Positions 19,594 through 29,094 are shown, counted from the first letter of the stretch. The stretch: DNA of 64,000 nt from an uncultured Clostridia bacterium (GCA_948434855.1 CAOJFR010000002.1:46620-110619); one strand, 5' to 3'. Notes: generated by a model not told the origin, from the letters alone. A program made the numbers and translations.

Positions 19594-20962
19594 TGAGGCT
19601 ATTATTGAAAAATTTAATTTGCAAAAGAAAAGCCAGACAAATAGTCCGCTTAAAGATGTGAACTATAGAATTAAACTTCTTAAAAGGCTTTATAAGAACA
19701 TTAAACTTATGCAAAAAGAAATTTTTGAAGCATTAAAAATGGACTTAAATAAAAGCGAAGTTGAAAGCTATATGTGTGAAGTTGGTTTGGTTCTTAATGA
19801 AATAAGTTTTATGCTTAAGCACATAAGAAATTATTCTAAGCCAAAAAAAGTGGCAACTCCGCTTGCTCAGTTTAGGGCGGAAAGCTATAAACTTGCTTGC
19901 CCTTATGGAACCGTGTTGATTATTAGCCCTTGGAATTATCCTTTTATGCTTTCCGTGGAACCACTTGTTGACGCACTTTCTGCTGGCAACAGCATAGTTT
20001 TGAAACCTAGTGAATTTTCACCAAATGTGAGCAATGTTCTTGAAAAACTGATTAGCCAAACTTTTTTGCCATCTGAAGCAAGTGTTGTTTTGGGCGGAAA
20101 AGAAGAATGCTCTTTGCTTTTAGACCAAGATTTTGATTACATTTTTTATACGGGAAGCACAAGAGTTGGTGAAATTGTTATGAAAAAGGCGGCAGAACAT
20201 TTTACTCCCGTAACGCTGGAAATGGGAGGCAAAAGCCCTTGCATTGTGGATGAAACTGCAAATATTTCTCTTGCGGCAAAGCGAATTGTGTTTGGCAAGT
20301 TTTTGAATGCAGGGCAAACCTGTGTTGCTCCAGACTATATACTTTGCAGCAGCAAAATTAGGGATAAGTTAATAAAAGAACTATGCAGGCAAATTGTTTT
20401 GCAATATTCAACTGATCCATTAAGGAACCCTAGCTATCCTAGAATGGTGAATGAAAAGCAGTTTGATTCTATGCTTGGTTTTGTGACAAAAGATAACTTG
20501 ATTTTTGGTGGAAAGGCTAACAAAAATTCGCTTAAGATTGAGCCAACTATATTAAACTCTGATTTTGAATCTCCTGAGATGAAAGAAGAAATTTTTGGAC
20601 CAATTTTGCCAATAATTTCTTTTGAAAACATTGATGAAGCAATTTTTAGAGTTAACAGTTTGACAAAGCCACTTGCACTTTACATTTTTTCTTCTTCAGT
20701 TTCTGTTCAGGAAAAAGTGATTAACTCTTGCGATTTTGGTGGTGGGTGCATTAATGACACTATTATTCATATTGCATCATCTAGGCTTGGCTTTGGAGGG
20801 CTTAAACAAAGCGGTATTGGTGGATATCATGGGAAAGTTGGGTTTGATACCTTTACTCACTATAAAAGCATTGTGGACAAAAAAACTTGGCTTGACCTTC
20901 CAATGCGATATCAGCCATATTCAAAACTTAAATATAAACTTATAAAAATGTTTCTAAAATAG
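19586..20962 (+). CDS. Aldehyde dehydrogenase (NAD(P)-dependent)
   Basis: A 458-residue ALDH-superfamily enzyme that oxidises an aldehyde to a carboxylic acid. The catalytic Cys246 lies in GQTCVAPDY and the general base Glu212 in LEMGGKSP; the cofactor loop SPWNYPF and FYTGSTRVG are present. The C-terminal hydrophobic/basic helix (KLKYKLIKMFLK) resembles the membrane-associating tail of class 3, fatty-aldehyde type ALDHs, and the overall length fits that class. It overlaps the upstream alcohol dehydrogenase, and the lysoplasmalogenase follows 8 bp later. Confidence 0.9.
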   Translation: MDSEAIIEKFNLQKKSQTNSPLKDVNYRIKLLKRLYKNIKLMQKEIFEALKMDLNKSEVESYMCEVGLVLNEISFMLKHIRNYSKPKKVATPLAQFRAESYKLACPYGTVLIISPWNYPFMLSVEPLVDALSAGNSIVLKPSEFSPNVSNVLEKLISQTFLPSEASVVLGGKEECSLLLDQDFDYIFYTGSTRVGEIVMKKAAEHFTPVTLEMGGKSPCIVDETANISLAAKRIVFGKFLNAGQTCVAPDYILCSSKIRDKLIKELCRQIVLQYSTDPLRNPSYPRMVNEKQFDSMLGFVTKDNLIFGGKANKNSLKIEPTILNSDFESPEMKEEIFGPILPIISFENIDEAIFRVNSLTKPLALYIFSSSVSVQEKVINSCDFGGGCINDTIIHIASSRLGFGGLKQSGIGGYHGKVGFDTFTHYKSIVDKKTWLDLPMRYQPYSKLKYKLIKMFLK

Positions 20963-20970
20963 GAGGGAAT

Positions 20971-21693
20971 ATGAAGAAAAATATTTTTATTGCCAATGTG
21001 GTTTTAATTGCCTTAATTTTAGTTGGCGATATATTTTATATTTTAAATGGTGGCTTGCTTTTAAAGGGCTTAACAAGTGCTGGCTTTGTGCTTATGGGTC
21101 TGTTGAACTTAGCTTACATTTATCTTACTAAGGCTAAGGACTTAAAGTTTTCGGCAATAATGTTTGCAGGATTGTTTTTTGCAATGCTTGGCGACATTAT
21201 TTTGGAGATTGAATTTATTGTTGGCGCAGCACTCTTTGCTGTGGGTCACATTTTGTTCTTTTTTGCATATTGTAACCTTTATGATTTTGGTTTAAAAGAT
21301 TTGATTTTTGGAGCAATAATTTTTGTTCCAGCCGTGCTATTTATAACCCTTGCACCTATTTTTAATTTTGGTGAAACCTTAATGGAAATTGTGTGTGTGG
21401 TTTATGCAATTATAATTTCTGTTATGGTTGGAAAATCTATTGCAAATTTGATTAAGGAAAGAAATTTAAAAAATGTTTTAATATTAATCGGAAGCATCTT
21501 GTTTTTCTTTTCAGACTTAATGCTTTTGCTAAACATTTTTGCTAGTCTTGGAAAAATTACTGGAATACTTTGTCTTGCAACATATTATCCTGCAGAATGT
21601 TTGCTGGCACTTTCAATTTTTTCACAGAGAAAAAATAACCTTAATGAAATTAATAACAATGAAGAAAAAGTGGAGGTGAAAGTTAATGATTAA
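20971..21693 (+). CDS. YhhN-family lysoplasmalogenase
   Basis: A 240-residue integral membrane protein with about eight hydrophobic segments. Family signatures are visible: AMLGDIILEI near residue 69, FAVGHILFF, a GSILFFFSDLMLL segment near residue 172 and YYPAECLLALS near residue 206. Known YhhN/TMEM86 enzymes hydrolyse the vinyl-ether bond of lysoplasmalogen, releasing a fatty aldehyde. It is cotranscribed with an ALDH and an alcohol dehydrogenase that could consume that aldehyde. ATG 20971 follows AGGAGG; it overlaps the next gene by 8 bp. Confidence 0.8.
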   Translation: MKKNIFIANVVLIALILVGDIFYILNGGLLLKGLTSAGFVLMGLLNLAYIYLTKAKDLKFSAIMFAGLFFAMLGDIILEIEFIVGAALFAVGHILFFFAYCNLYDFGLKDLIFGAIIFVPAVLFITLAPIFNFGETLMEIVCVVYAIIISVMVGKSIANLIKERNLKNVLILIGSILFFFSDLMLLLNIFASLGKITGILCLATYYPAECLLALSIFSQRKNNLNEINNNEEKVEVKVND

Positions 21694-22390
21694 AAACACT
21701 ACAATAAAATTAGTTTATCAAACTGTTTATGTGTGTCTTGCAATTTTTGGACTCATTGGCAGTTTTGGCTATTTTGAAAAAAGCTTTAGTGCAGATTTTT
21801 ATGTTTATTATACAAACCTGAGCAACTATATTTGCATGGGCGTTATGGTGGCTTGCCTTGTGCAAACTTTTAGGCTTAGTCAAAAAAAAGAAGAAGCATA
21901 TTGCACCGTTGCACCAACATTTAAGTTTTTGTGCGTGATTCTTATTTTGGTAACATTTTTGGTATATAACATTTTGCTTGCCGGAGATAAATCTGCAAGT
22001 GAATATTTTTCATCACCATCTAACTTGCTTATGCACCTAATTTTGCCACTAATGTTTATTGCAGACTGGATAATGTTTTATGAGCACGGAAAAACAAAGT
22101 GGTATCATCCTTTGCTTTGCACAGTTATGCCTCTTGTTTATGTTGTGCTTGTTTTGATTAGAGCGGCAATTGTTAACGGAAAAACAAGCCTTGTGGTTTA
22201 TCCTTATTTCTTTTTGAATGTTGACAAACTTGGCTGGGGCGGATTTTTTGCATGGGTCAGCATTCTTGTGGTTGTATTTGTGATTATTGGATATTTATTT
22301 TATTTCTTTGATAACTTTAAGTTTTTTAAAGCTAAATTTTTGGAATATAAACTTAATAAAAAATCTAAAAAACAAAACAATGAAAAATAA
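21686..22390 (+). CDS. Pr6Pr-family membrane protein
   Basis: A 234-residue protein with six predicted membrane segments. The pattern YYTNLSNYICMG near residue 40, a central LMHLILPLMFIADWIMF and YPYFFLNVDKLGWGG match Pr6Pr (FAR-17a/AIG1-like) membrane proteins, of unknown function in bacteria. In eukaryotes the related AIG1/ADTRP proteins are membrane hydrolases of branched fatty-acid esters, which would fit a lipid-related operon, but that transfer is only inference. Start overlaps the lysoplasmalogenase gene; SD is GGAGG at 21673-21677. Confidence 0.75.
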   Translation: MIKNTTIKLVYQTVYVCLAIFGLIGSFGYFEKSFSADFYVYYTNLSNYICMGVMVACLVQTFRLSQKKEEAYCTVAPTFKFLCVILILVTFLVYNILLAGDKSASEYFSSPSNLLMHLILPLMFIADWIMFYEHGKTKWYHPLLCTVMPLVYVVLVLIRAAIVNGKTSLVVYPYFFLNVDKLGWGGFFAWVSILVVVFVIIGYLFYFFDNFKFFKAKFLEYKLNKKSKKQNNEK

Positions 22391-22392
22391 CT

Positions 22393-22420
22393 AAAAAACC
22401 ATCAAACCTGATGGTTTTTT
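22393..22420 (+). terminator. Terminator of the dehydrogenase-lysoplasmalogenase operon
   Basis: AAAAAACCATCA (22393-22404), AACC loop, TGATGGTTTTTT (22409-22420); twelve pairs. Confidence 0.95.
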
Positions 22421-22453
22421 ATATGCAAAAATATAATAAGCCCCAAATAAAAT

Positions 22454-22481
22454 TTGCTTTAATAATTGTTTTTGTTATAAT
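22454..22481 (+). promoter_or_regulatory. Promoter of the M60 peptidase gene
   Basis: TTGCTT (22454-22459), 16-bp spacer, TATAAT (22476-22481). Gene start at 22543. Confidence 0.7.
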
Positions 22482-22542
22482 AAACATGAGAAAAATTTAT
22501 AAAAAATTTTAGCTGACATTTATTTAGAGGGGATTCTTTTTT

Positions 22543-25500
22543 ATGAGAAAAAAAGTTGCAATTAAAAGAAGTTCAAATAATTCTGAAATGACTAAAAAAA
22601 AGAAAATATTTTTAGTTTCTGTTGCAGTGGTTTTGCTTATTGCGGTAACACTTTCAGTGGTGCTTCCAATAGCACTAAAAAAACCAAAAGATGTACCATT
22701 TAAAATTCCGGCACTTGCTCTTCCAATTGAAGAGCAATATGCGCTGCACAAATTTAAGTTAAACGAGCTGGACAACACGGTAACAACCATTCGTGCAGAC
22801 ACAATGAATGTTACAAAAAGGGGCGTGAAAAGAGAGCTTGGCACAAAGGTTTTTGATGATAGCTATAAATTAACCTATGGCACAGATAGCATTTCAATTG
22901 ACTTTATGGGTCATTATCCAAGCCCTAGTCATGGCTTTAGTGGAAACTCTGCTGACTATTTAGAAGAAGCAAAAAAAATGTTTTCATCAGATTCAGATGC
23001 TATTGCACTTCAAAAATATAGTTTTTTCTATAAATATATGCTTATGTCACAAGGCTATAATGAAGTGTTTGATTTGCAAAAATTATCACAAAGCTTGGTT
23101 GATGGTTCAAAAGAAGAGTATGCAAAAAATCTTTATAAACACCCAGCAGCAGATGCTCAATATGGCGAAGTTTTGGGAGAAAATAATGCCGTTGTTAAAG
23201 AGATAACTCTAGACACAATATATCGTTCGCTTCATGCAACAGGACTATATATGCCAGCTGGCGAAGTTGTTACTGTTAAGGTGGAAGGTTTAAAAGAGGG
23301 CGAACATATCTCTATGGTCATTGGCAGACAAAACTCTTTGGCTTGGAGGGGTGAAGCTGCTTCTCAGGGGACAAACACAACAGGCAAAGATAACTTTTTC
23401 TTTAATGCCGACATTATTACCGCTAAGGGCGGATTTAGCGATGCAAATAAATTTAGTTATTCAGAAACAGGTGATGTTATTGGACACAAATTTATTCAAA
23501 GTCAGTGGGGCAGACAAAATGGCAGAATGCCATGGCTAACAGCAGAGTTCACATTTAATCAAAATGGAACTTATTATATTGGCACACCTTATGGTGGAAT
23601 AATGCACATTGGCATGGGCAACACTTATTCAAAAGTAAAAACAACCATAAGTGGTGCAGTTGAAACACCTCACTATATTTTGGGCGTAACAACTCCAGAT
23701 TATTTTGAAACATATCTTAAGGATGCACCTGGCGTTGTTGGTGTTATGGATACAGAAAATGGTCAGCTTATTGGATTAACAGGCGAAGCAGGAACAGAAC
23801 TTTATATGCGTCAAATAAAAAAAGAAGATGTTCAAAAGCTTGCAATGCTTTGGCATTCATTCTTTGCAGTAAACGAGTCGTTTACTGGCGGAACATATAA
23901 CAGAGGCAACATTGTTATGTTTGACTGGCACGTTCCGGCTGGTGCAGCGGTTGCACTTGGTGGATATACCTATGCTTGTCCAACTAGCTGGTTTAATAAT
24001 GCAATGAACTATAGAGGATTGCTAACAGCTGGTCAGTGGGGAATTTTGCATGAAGTTGGTCACAGCCATGGTGCAGCATATGGTTCAATTTGGGGCTTTG
24101 GTACCGCAAGAGAAGGCGAAGTTAGAAACAACGCTCTTACACTTTTAAGTTACATTTTGTTCTGCGATGTTGGAACAACAATCAGAATGGGTGGTGGAGC
24201 AGAACATGGTGGTTATGCAAATCCATATTCAACACTTTCTGAAACGCTAAAATTTCCAAGTCAAGTTCACAATGACTTTGATGATGGCACCTATGGCTAT
24301 TTTCAGTGTTTGGGGATGTATTCAAACATAATGCACTCATTTGGTGCAGAAAAATATTATGAGCTTTTATACACCTATAAAAATAATCCAAACTTTGTTA
24401 CAGTAAACACTGCGGGACTCAATGAAACTGATAGAAATCGCAAACTTGCTCTTGCAAAACGTGCAGACTTTGCCTATAGATGCTCAACCGTTTTTGGCAT
24501 GGATTTTAGAAAATATTTTAACACTTTCTATGCCGCAAATATTGACAATAGCATGTTCACAAAAGAGCAACTTAGTGAAATGAACAAGCTTCCAAAATAT
24601 GAGCCAATTTCATGTTTTTATGCTGGTGGAATAGACGGCGTTAAAACTTCTGGCGATTATGTTGTTGCATATGGCGATGATATTGTTTTTGACTTATTGG
24701 AAAAAACAATAAGTTCACTTGACAAAGATGGTAAAAAGGGTTTTGAGATTTTATCAGGGGCAAAGGCAACTCATGGAAAAATTAAAGAACTAGAAAATGG
24801 CAAAATTGTCTATTCATTTAATCCGAAATATTTTGGAAATTGTGATGAAATCAAGTTTAAAGTTAAATTAAGTGATGGTGTTGTTCATGAGTTTACAATT
24901 TATTTAAGAATAAATTATAACAGCACAAAACTTTCAACTTATTCTGAAATAGAGCCAATTTCAGGAAATTATTGGGATGCTGTTGATGAAATTATTAATA
25001 CAAAAACACCAACAATTTCTTCAAATCCATATTCTTATATACCAACCTATAAAACAGCAAAAGGCTGGGAAATTAAGGTTTCAGAGTTTTATTGGAAAGC
25101 TCCACGCACAGGCGAAGTAAATTTCAGTTTCAAACTTGACGATGGTTTACGATTCTATTTTGGAGAAAATTTTAACTCTTTAGAAGATCAAGGTTATTAT
25201 AGCAGTTATTCAAGCAGTTGGGTTAAACATAGTAAAGCCTTTAAGGTTGAGGCAGGAAAATATTATGCTATAAAGCTTGTTAATGTTAATAAGGGTGGAA
25301 ATGGATCTGCAGCAATTGGCTATAACTATTCAGGCGAAAACACTCAAAACATTGCAATTGCAGATGTCTTTAATCCAAATTATCCTCATGGAGAATATCA
25401 CGAAGATTATAATCCTAAGAAAACAAACATAGAAACTTTTGTTTTTGAGCCATCATATTTGGTATCAAAAAAAGACGGAATTTCTGTTTCAACCACAGGC

Positions 25501-27105
25501 ACCGACAAGGGTAGGTGGCAAGTTTTAAAGGCATCAAAAGTTAGTGATACGGAAAATAATAAAGATTATATTAATGGCAATAGAATAACAACCATAACAA
25601 GGACAGAGGTTGTAAGAGATGAAAACGGAAACCCAGTTATGCGACCTGACGGAACTTTTGAAACTCAAAACTTTACGCTTGAAGTTGACCAATGGTCATA
25701 TCTTGTTGATGGCGACTTATCAAACTATTTGCATACTGTTTATGGAAAATATCCTGCAGAGAGTTTTGCAAGTGAAGCCGATCCATTTGAGTTTATTATT
25801 GACACAGGCAGAGAACAGTCATTTAACTACTTTAAGGTTATAACCAGAACTGGTGCACTTGGAGTTTCAAAAATAACAAAATATGAGCTTCAAATTTCAA
25901 GTGATGGAAACACTTATACCACCATTTCAAAGGGTGATGAACTTGCTTATAAAAACAATATTGCAACCTTGAAATTTGACACAGTAACAGGAAGATATTT
26001 CAGACTTCTTGTTAAAGATACCACAGGAAATGCTGGAAAATTTGTTGTTATTGCAGAGCTTGATGCGGGCATAGAGTCAAAAACACAAAGACTTATTCCA
26101 TCAACCAGCTCACTTCTATTCACAACAAAACACTGGAAAAATTCTTCAGATATTTCAAGTGAACAAAGCGGGTTTATGATTGCTGAAAGAAAGCGTCAAA
26201 AAATGGTTGTTAGATTTAATGGTGAAAACCTTGCACTTTATGCAGCCGTTGGCAAAGATTTTGGAATGGCTGACATAAAGCTTGACGGAAAATATTATAC
26301 AACAATAGACTTTAGCAGCGACATTGCAGAGTCAAGAAAATTAATGCTTAACTTAGAAAATTTAGAAGATGAAACACACACATTAGAAATTATAACAAAA
26401 TCTTCAGGGAGGGTAATGATATATATGCTCGGAATCAATTACACATCAGAGCTTGTTAATGCTCCAAACATTTATTTAGAGCGAGGACTTACAATTTCAC
26501 TTATTGTGTTTGTATTATTATTTGCAGCGCTTCTTGCGTTTGTGCTTTGCTTGTTGTTTATTCCAAAGTTCAGAAAGCTTATGGGAGGCAACAGAGCAAT
26601 TGCGGCACTTGATGTTCACATGGAAAAACGCAGTGAAAAAATAAAGGCAAAGCGTGCTGAAAAGAAAAGACAAAAAGAAGAACAGGCTACTATTGAAAAA
26701 TATAAGTCAGCTGATGTTGGTGTTAAACAAAAACCAATATCAACTTCTCAATCAAAAGTTGCAATAAAAAAACAAGTGCCAAACAAACCTGAAGTTAAGA
26801 CAAAACCAGAAGCAGTTAAAAAGTCAGCAGAGAAGCCAGCAGAAAAATCTCAAGTAAAACCTGTTAATAAACCAGCAGAAAAACCAAAAAATAATTCTGC
26901 AGAAAATTCTAAGGCAAAACCAGTAGCGAGCAAAGCACTTCCAAAAGAGCCAGCAAAACAGACAAAAAATAACAGTGTAAATGCAGCAAAGCCAGAGGCA
27001 AAAAAGACAACAACCACTGCAAAACCTGCTAGCAAGCCAGCTCAAACAAAGACAAGTGCTGCTTCAAAAAGTGCAAAAACAGCAGCAAAAAATACTAAAA
27101 AATAG
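22543..27105 (+). CDS. Large membrane-anchored M60-family metallopeptidase
   Basis: A 1520-residue cell-surface protein. An N-terminal signal anchor is at residues 21-45. The peptidase M60 (enhancin/mucin-degrading type) core carries zinc site HEVGH at 503-507 with the third ligand Glu526 in GEVRNN. A PA14-like beta domain lies near 840-945 and a discoidin (F5/8 type C) domain near 985-1170, both expected to bind glycans. A further beta domain at about 1195-1310 precedes a second membrane segment at about 1315-1340. The last 175 residues are Lys/Ala/Pro-rich and low-complexity. M60 enzymes cleave mucins and other O-glycoproteins, so a host- or mucus-associated habitat is likely. The start is ATG 22543 after AGAGGGGA. 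Monocistronic. Confidence 0.85.
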   Translation: MRKKVAIKRSSNNSEMTKKKKIFLVSVAVVLLIAVTLSVVLPIALKKPKDVPFKIPALALPIEEQYALHKFKLNELDNTVTTIRADTMNVTKRGVKRELGTKVFDDSYKLTYGTDSISIDFMGHYPSPSHGFSGNSADYLEEAKKMFSSDSDAIALQKYSFFYKYMLMSQGYNEVFDLQKLSQSLVDGSKEEYAKNLYKHPAADAQYGEVLGENNAVVKEITLDTIYRSLHATGLYMPAGEVVTVKVEGLKEGEHISMVIGRQNSLAWRGEAASQGTNTTGKDNFFFNADIITAKGGFSDANKFSYSETGDVIGHKFIQSQWGRQNGRMPWLTAEFTFNQNGTYYIGTPYGGIMHIGMGNTYSKVKTTISGAVETPHYILGVTTPDYFETYLKDAPGVVGVMDTENGQLIGLTGEAGTELYMRQIKKEDVQKLAMLWHSFFAVNESFTGGTYNRGNIVMFDWHVPAGAAVALGGYTYACPTSWFNNAMNYRGLLTAGQWGILHEVGHSHGAAYGSIWGFGTAREGEVRNNALTLLSYILFCDVGTTIRMGGGAEHGGYANPYSTLSETLKFPSQVHNDFDDGTYGYFQCLGMYSNIMHSFGAEKYYELLYTYKNNPNFVTVNTAGLNETDRNRKLALAKRADFAYRCSTVFGMDFRKYFNTFYAANIDNSMFTKEQLSEMNKLPKYEPISCFYAGGIDGVKTSGDYVVAYGDDIVFDLLEKTISSLDKDGKKGFEILSGAKATHGKIKELENGKIVYSFNPKYFGNCDEIKFKVKLSDGVVHEFTIYLRINYNSTKLSTYSEIEPISGNYWDAVDEIINTKTPTISSNPYSYIPTYKTAKGWEIKVSEFYWKAPRTGEVNFSFKLDDGLRFYFGENFNSLEDQGYYSSYSSSWVKHSKAFKVEAGKYYAIKLVNVNKGGNGSAAIGYNYSGENTQNIAIADVFNPNYPHGEYHEDYNPKKTNIETFVFEPSYLVSKKDGISVSTTGTDKGRWQVLKASKVSDTENNKDYINGNRITTITRTEVVRDENGNPVMRPDGTFETQNFTLEVDQWSYLVDGDLSNYLHTVYGKYPAESFASEADPFEFIIDTGREQSFNYFKVITRTGALGVSKITKYELQISSDGNTYTTISKGDELAYKNNIATLKFDTVTGRYFRLLVKDTTGNAGKFVVIAELDAGIESKTQRLIPSTSSLLFTTKHWKNSSDISSEQSGFMIAERKRQKMVVRFNGENLALYAAVGKDFGMADIKLDGKYYTTIDFSSDIAESRKLMLNLENLEDETHTLEIITKSSGRVMIYMLGINYTSELVNAPNIYLERGLTISLIVFVLLFAALLAFVLCLLFIPKFRKLMGGNRAIAALDVHMEKRSEKIKAKRAEKKRQKEEQATIEKYKSADVGVKQKPISTSQSKVAIKKQVPNKPEVKTKPEAVKKSAEKPAEKSQVKPVNKPAEKPKNNSAENSKAKPVASKALPKEPAKQTKNNSVNAAKPEAKKTTTTAKPASKPAQTKTSAASKSAKTAAKNTKK

Positions 27106-27159
27106 TAAAAATACTTAATTTTTAAATAAATTTTTGCATTTTAACATATTTTTCATAAT

Positions 27160-27190
27160 AAAAAGACTGTGATTATTTCACAGTCTTTTT
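27160..27190. terminator. Bidirectional terminator between convergent genes
   Basis: GACTGTGA (27165-27172) pairs with TCACAGTC (27178-27185), flanked by five A and five or more T, so it works for both strands. Confidence 0.9.
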
Positions 27191-27192
27191 TA

Positions 27193-27579
27193 TTAAAATT
27201 GGTTTTCAATAATTTCAACATCAATTCCATTTGGGTCTTTTATAAAAAAATAAGGTTTACCAAGTCTACCTGACTTTATTATAATTTCTCCATCAAAAAT
27301 ATTATTGTCCTCTATAAATTTTTTGGCCTTATTAATATCACTTACTCCAAGACCAAAATGTTTGTTCCCAACAGTTTTTAAATTATTTGCTGAATCTGGT
27401 AAGGGGTTTTGCTCGTGGTTATAGAACAATTCAAGTATCATATCTTGAAGTTTTAAAAGCGTAATTTTAACATTGTCATCCTCATAACTTTTAAATTCTG
27501 TAAAACCAAATTTTTTATAAAAATTTATTGATTCTTCCATATTTTCAACAACAATATTTACATGATTAATTTTAAACAT
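27193..27579 (-). CDS. VOC-family (glyoxalase/bleomycin-resistance fold) protein
   Basis: A 128-residue protein with two beta-alpha-beta-beta-beta units, the single-domain VOC layout. Metal ligand positions are plausible: His6 in INHVNIVV, Glu50 in MILELFY, His74 in KHFGLGV and Glu122 in DVEIIE. This fits a metal-dependent lyase or isomerase such as lactoylglutathione-lyase-like or methylmalonyl-CoA-epimerase-like enzymes; the substrate is not determinable. Last gene of a four-gene minus-strand unit starting at ogt. Confidence 0.8.
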   Translation of the reverse strand: MFKINHVNIVVENMEESINFYKKFGFTEFKSYEDDNVKITLLKLQDMILELFYNHEQNPLPDSANNLKTVGNKHFGLGVSDINKAKKFIEDNNIFDGEIIIKSGRLGKPYFFIKDPNGIDVEIIENQF

Positions 27580-27591
27580 ATTATTTCCTTT

Positions 27592-28083
27592 TTATTTACT
27601 CAGCTCATTTTTTAAAAGCTCACAAGTATTTTTAATTTTATTTATATTTTCAGGGGTTTTCATATTTTCTTTTGCATAGTCTTGAATAGGTTTAATGTTT
27701 TTTAAAACTTTACCAAATTTTTCAATCATCCATTTTGCTCTTGGCATAAGCCAAACATGAAAATGATAACCAGCTTTTTCTTCCAAAACCACATTATATT
27801 CTTCACTAATGCCAAATTTTTGAAGTGCAGTTAAACATTTATTAATAAGCTCAATTAAGTTTTTTTGTTCTTCACTATTTAGCTCAGTCAATTTTTCAAC
27901 ATGCCTGTTAGATGCAATAACAACAAACCCATCAATAGGCAGTTCAGCATCTTGCAAAACAGAAAAGTATTCGCCTTTAAAAATATCTGAACCCATAAAA
28001 TTAAATTTTCCCTCATTAATTGCACAAGCCATGCAACCATCAAATGATTGCTCTTTTCCAGTAAGGTCAATAATTTTATTCAT
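27592..28083 (-). CDS. HIT-family protein with atypical active-site triad
   Basis: A 163-residue protein. The histidine-triad motif reads HFHVW at residues 107-111, so the first two histidines are kept and the third is Trp. An upstream C-x-x-C pair (C17, C20) and ELPIDGFVVIASNRHV match the HIT/GalT-like fold. HIT proteins hydrolyse or transfer nucleotides; with the third His lost, activity may be altered or of the transferase type. It lies 12 bp from the VOC gene and 14 bp from the next gene, in the same operon. Confidence 0.75.
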   Translation of the reverse strand: MNKIIDLTGKEQSFDGCMACAINEGKFNFMGSDIFKGEYFSVLQDAELPIDGFVVIASNRHVEKLTELNSEEQKNLIELINKCLTALQKFGISEEYNVVLEEKAGYHFHVWLMPRAKWMIEKFGKVLKNIKPIQDYAKENMKTPENINKIKNTCELLKNELSK

Positions 28084-28097
28084 ATTTACTCCTAATT

Positions 28098-28556
28098 TTA
28101 TTTTGGTGGAAAGATTTTACTTTTAGTGTAAAGAAGTTTAAGCTCTTTAATTTGGCTATAAACTTTTTCGGTTTCAGCTTTAACAAATTCAACATCAATG
28201 CCAGATTCCTTTAATTGGTTAAGAATAATTTCTGCGGCTTTCACATAGTCATTTTTAAATTCTGTATTAATCTTTTTCCAGTTTATATTTTTAAAATAAT
28301 TTGCTACCTCTCCGTTATATTCAATTTTGCCTTCAAGCATCATTGTTGCGATAATTGGATATCCAAGTGTTTGCATAAAATAAGACATATTGTCATTTGA
28401 AATGTAACTGTCTTCAGTTTTTGTTATAGTATATTTTTTTGCATGATCCGATGACTCGGCATAAAAAATGTTGTCACCAGCTGAAATTCTATTATCAGCA
28501 ATTGCACTGTAAGCTTCATAAATTTTTTCTATAATAGGAATTTTATAATAGTTCAT
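28098..28556 (-). CDS. Hypothetical protein in the ogt operon
   Basis: 152 residues from ATG 28556, placed there by AGAGG seven bases upstream; a longer reading to 28583 overlaps ogt and has no ribosome site. A soluble alpha/beta protein with no recognised domain. The sequence begins with a Tyr-rich helix (YYKIPIIEKIYEAYSAI). Position in a tight operon with ogt, HIT and VOC genes suggests housekeeping or damage-repair expression but not a function. Confidence 0.6.
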   Translation of the reverse strand: MNYYKIPIIEKIYEAYSAIADNRISAGDNIFYAESSDHAKKYTITKTEDSYISNDNMSYFMQTLGYPIIATMMLEGKIEYNGEVANYFKNINWKKINTEFKNDYVKAAEIILNQLKESGIDVEFVKAETEKVYSQIKELKLLYTKSKIFPPK

Positions 28557-28557
28557 A

Positions 28558-29088
28558 TTAACCTCTTTTTGTGAATGGAACAAAAAAACCAGACATATTC
28601 ACACCTTCATTTTCAAGTAGCATAACTTTTTTGTCAATTCCGCCAGCATATCCAGTTAAGTTTCCATTTGCTCCAACAACTCTGTGGCAGGGAATAATTA
28701 TTGATATAGGGTTGTGTCCAACTGCTCCGCCAACTGCCTGTGCAGAAACTTTTTTTCCAGTCTTACACTCAATTTGTTTTGCAATTTCGCCATAGGTGAT
28801 TGTTTTTCCAAATGGAATGTTTTGCATAACTTTGCAAACACTTTCACGAAAAGCCGAGATATTTTTAAGTAACAATTTCGGTGTCCAGTCTGGACACTTA
28901 CCAGAAAAATAAATATTTAGCCAGTTTTTGGTTTCTTTAAGTATTGGCAAGTCCTTAAAAATAAAATCAGATTTATCAAACTTACAAAAATGTTTTTGAC
29001 CTTCAATCCAAAGTCCAATAAGAGATTCGCCATCGCTAGCCATGCCAATTTGCCCAACAGGCGAGTTGTAGTTACTCACATATATCAT
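28558..29088 (-). CDS. ogt: Methylated-DNA--protein-cysteine methyltransferase
   Basis: 176 residues from ATG 29088. It transfers the methyl group from O6-methylguanine to its own Cys134 in the PCHRV motif (133-137), a suicide repair. The helix-turn-helix that inserts into DNA (TYGEIAKQIECKTGKKVSAQ) and the RNase-H-like N-terminal domain are present; there is no Ada domain. The start was chosen because a promoter ends at the ATG itself, giving a leaderless mRNA. First gene of the ogt-unknown-HIT-VOC operon. Confidence 0.92.
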   Translation of the reverse strand: MIYVSNYNSPVGQIGMASDGESLIGLWIEGQKHFCKFDKSDFIFKDLPILKETKNWLNIYFSGKCPDWTPKLLLKNISAFRESVCKVMQNIPFGKTITYGEIAKQIECKTGKKVSAQAVGGAVGHNPISIIIPCHRVVGANGNLTGYAGGIDKKVMLLENEGVNMSGFFVPFTKRG

Positions 29089-29094
29089 AAAAAA

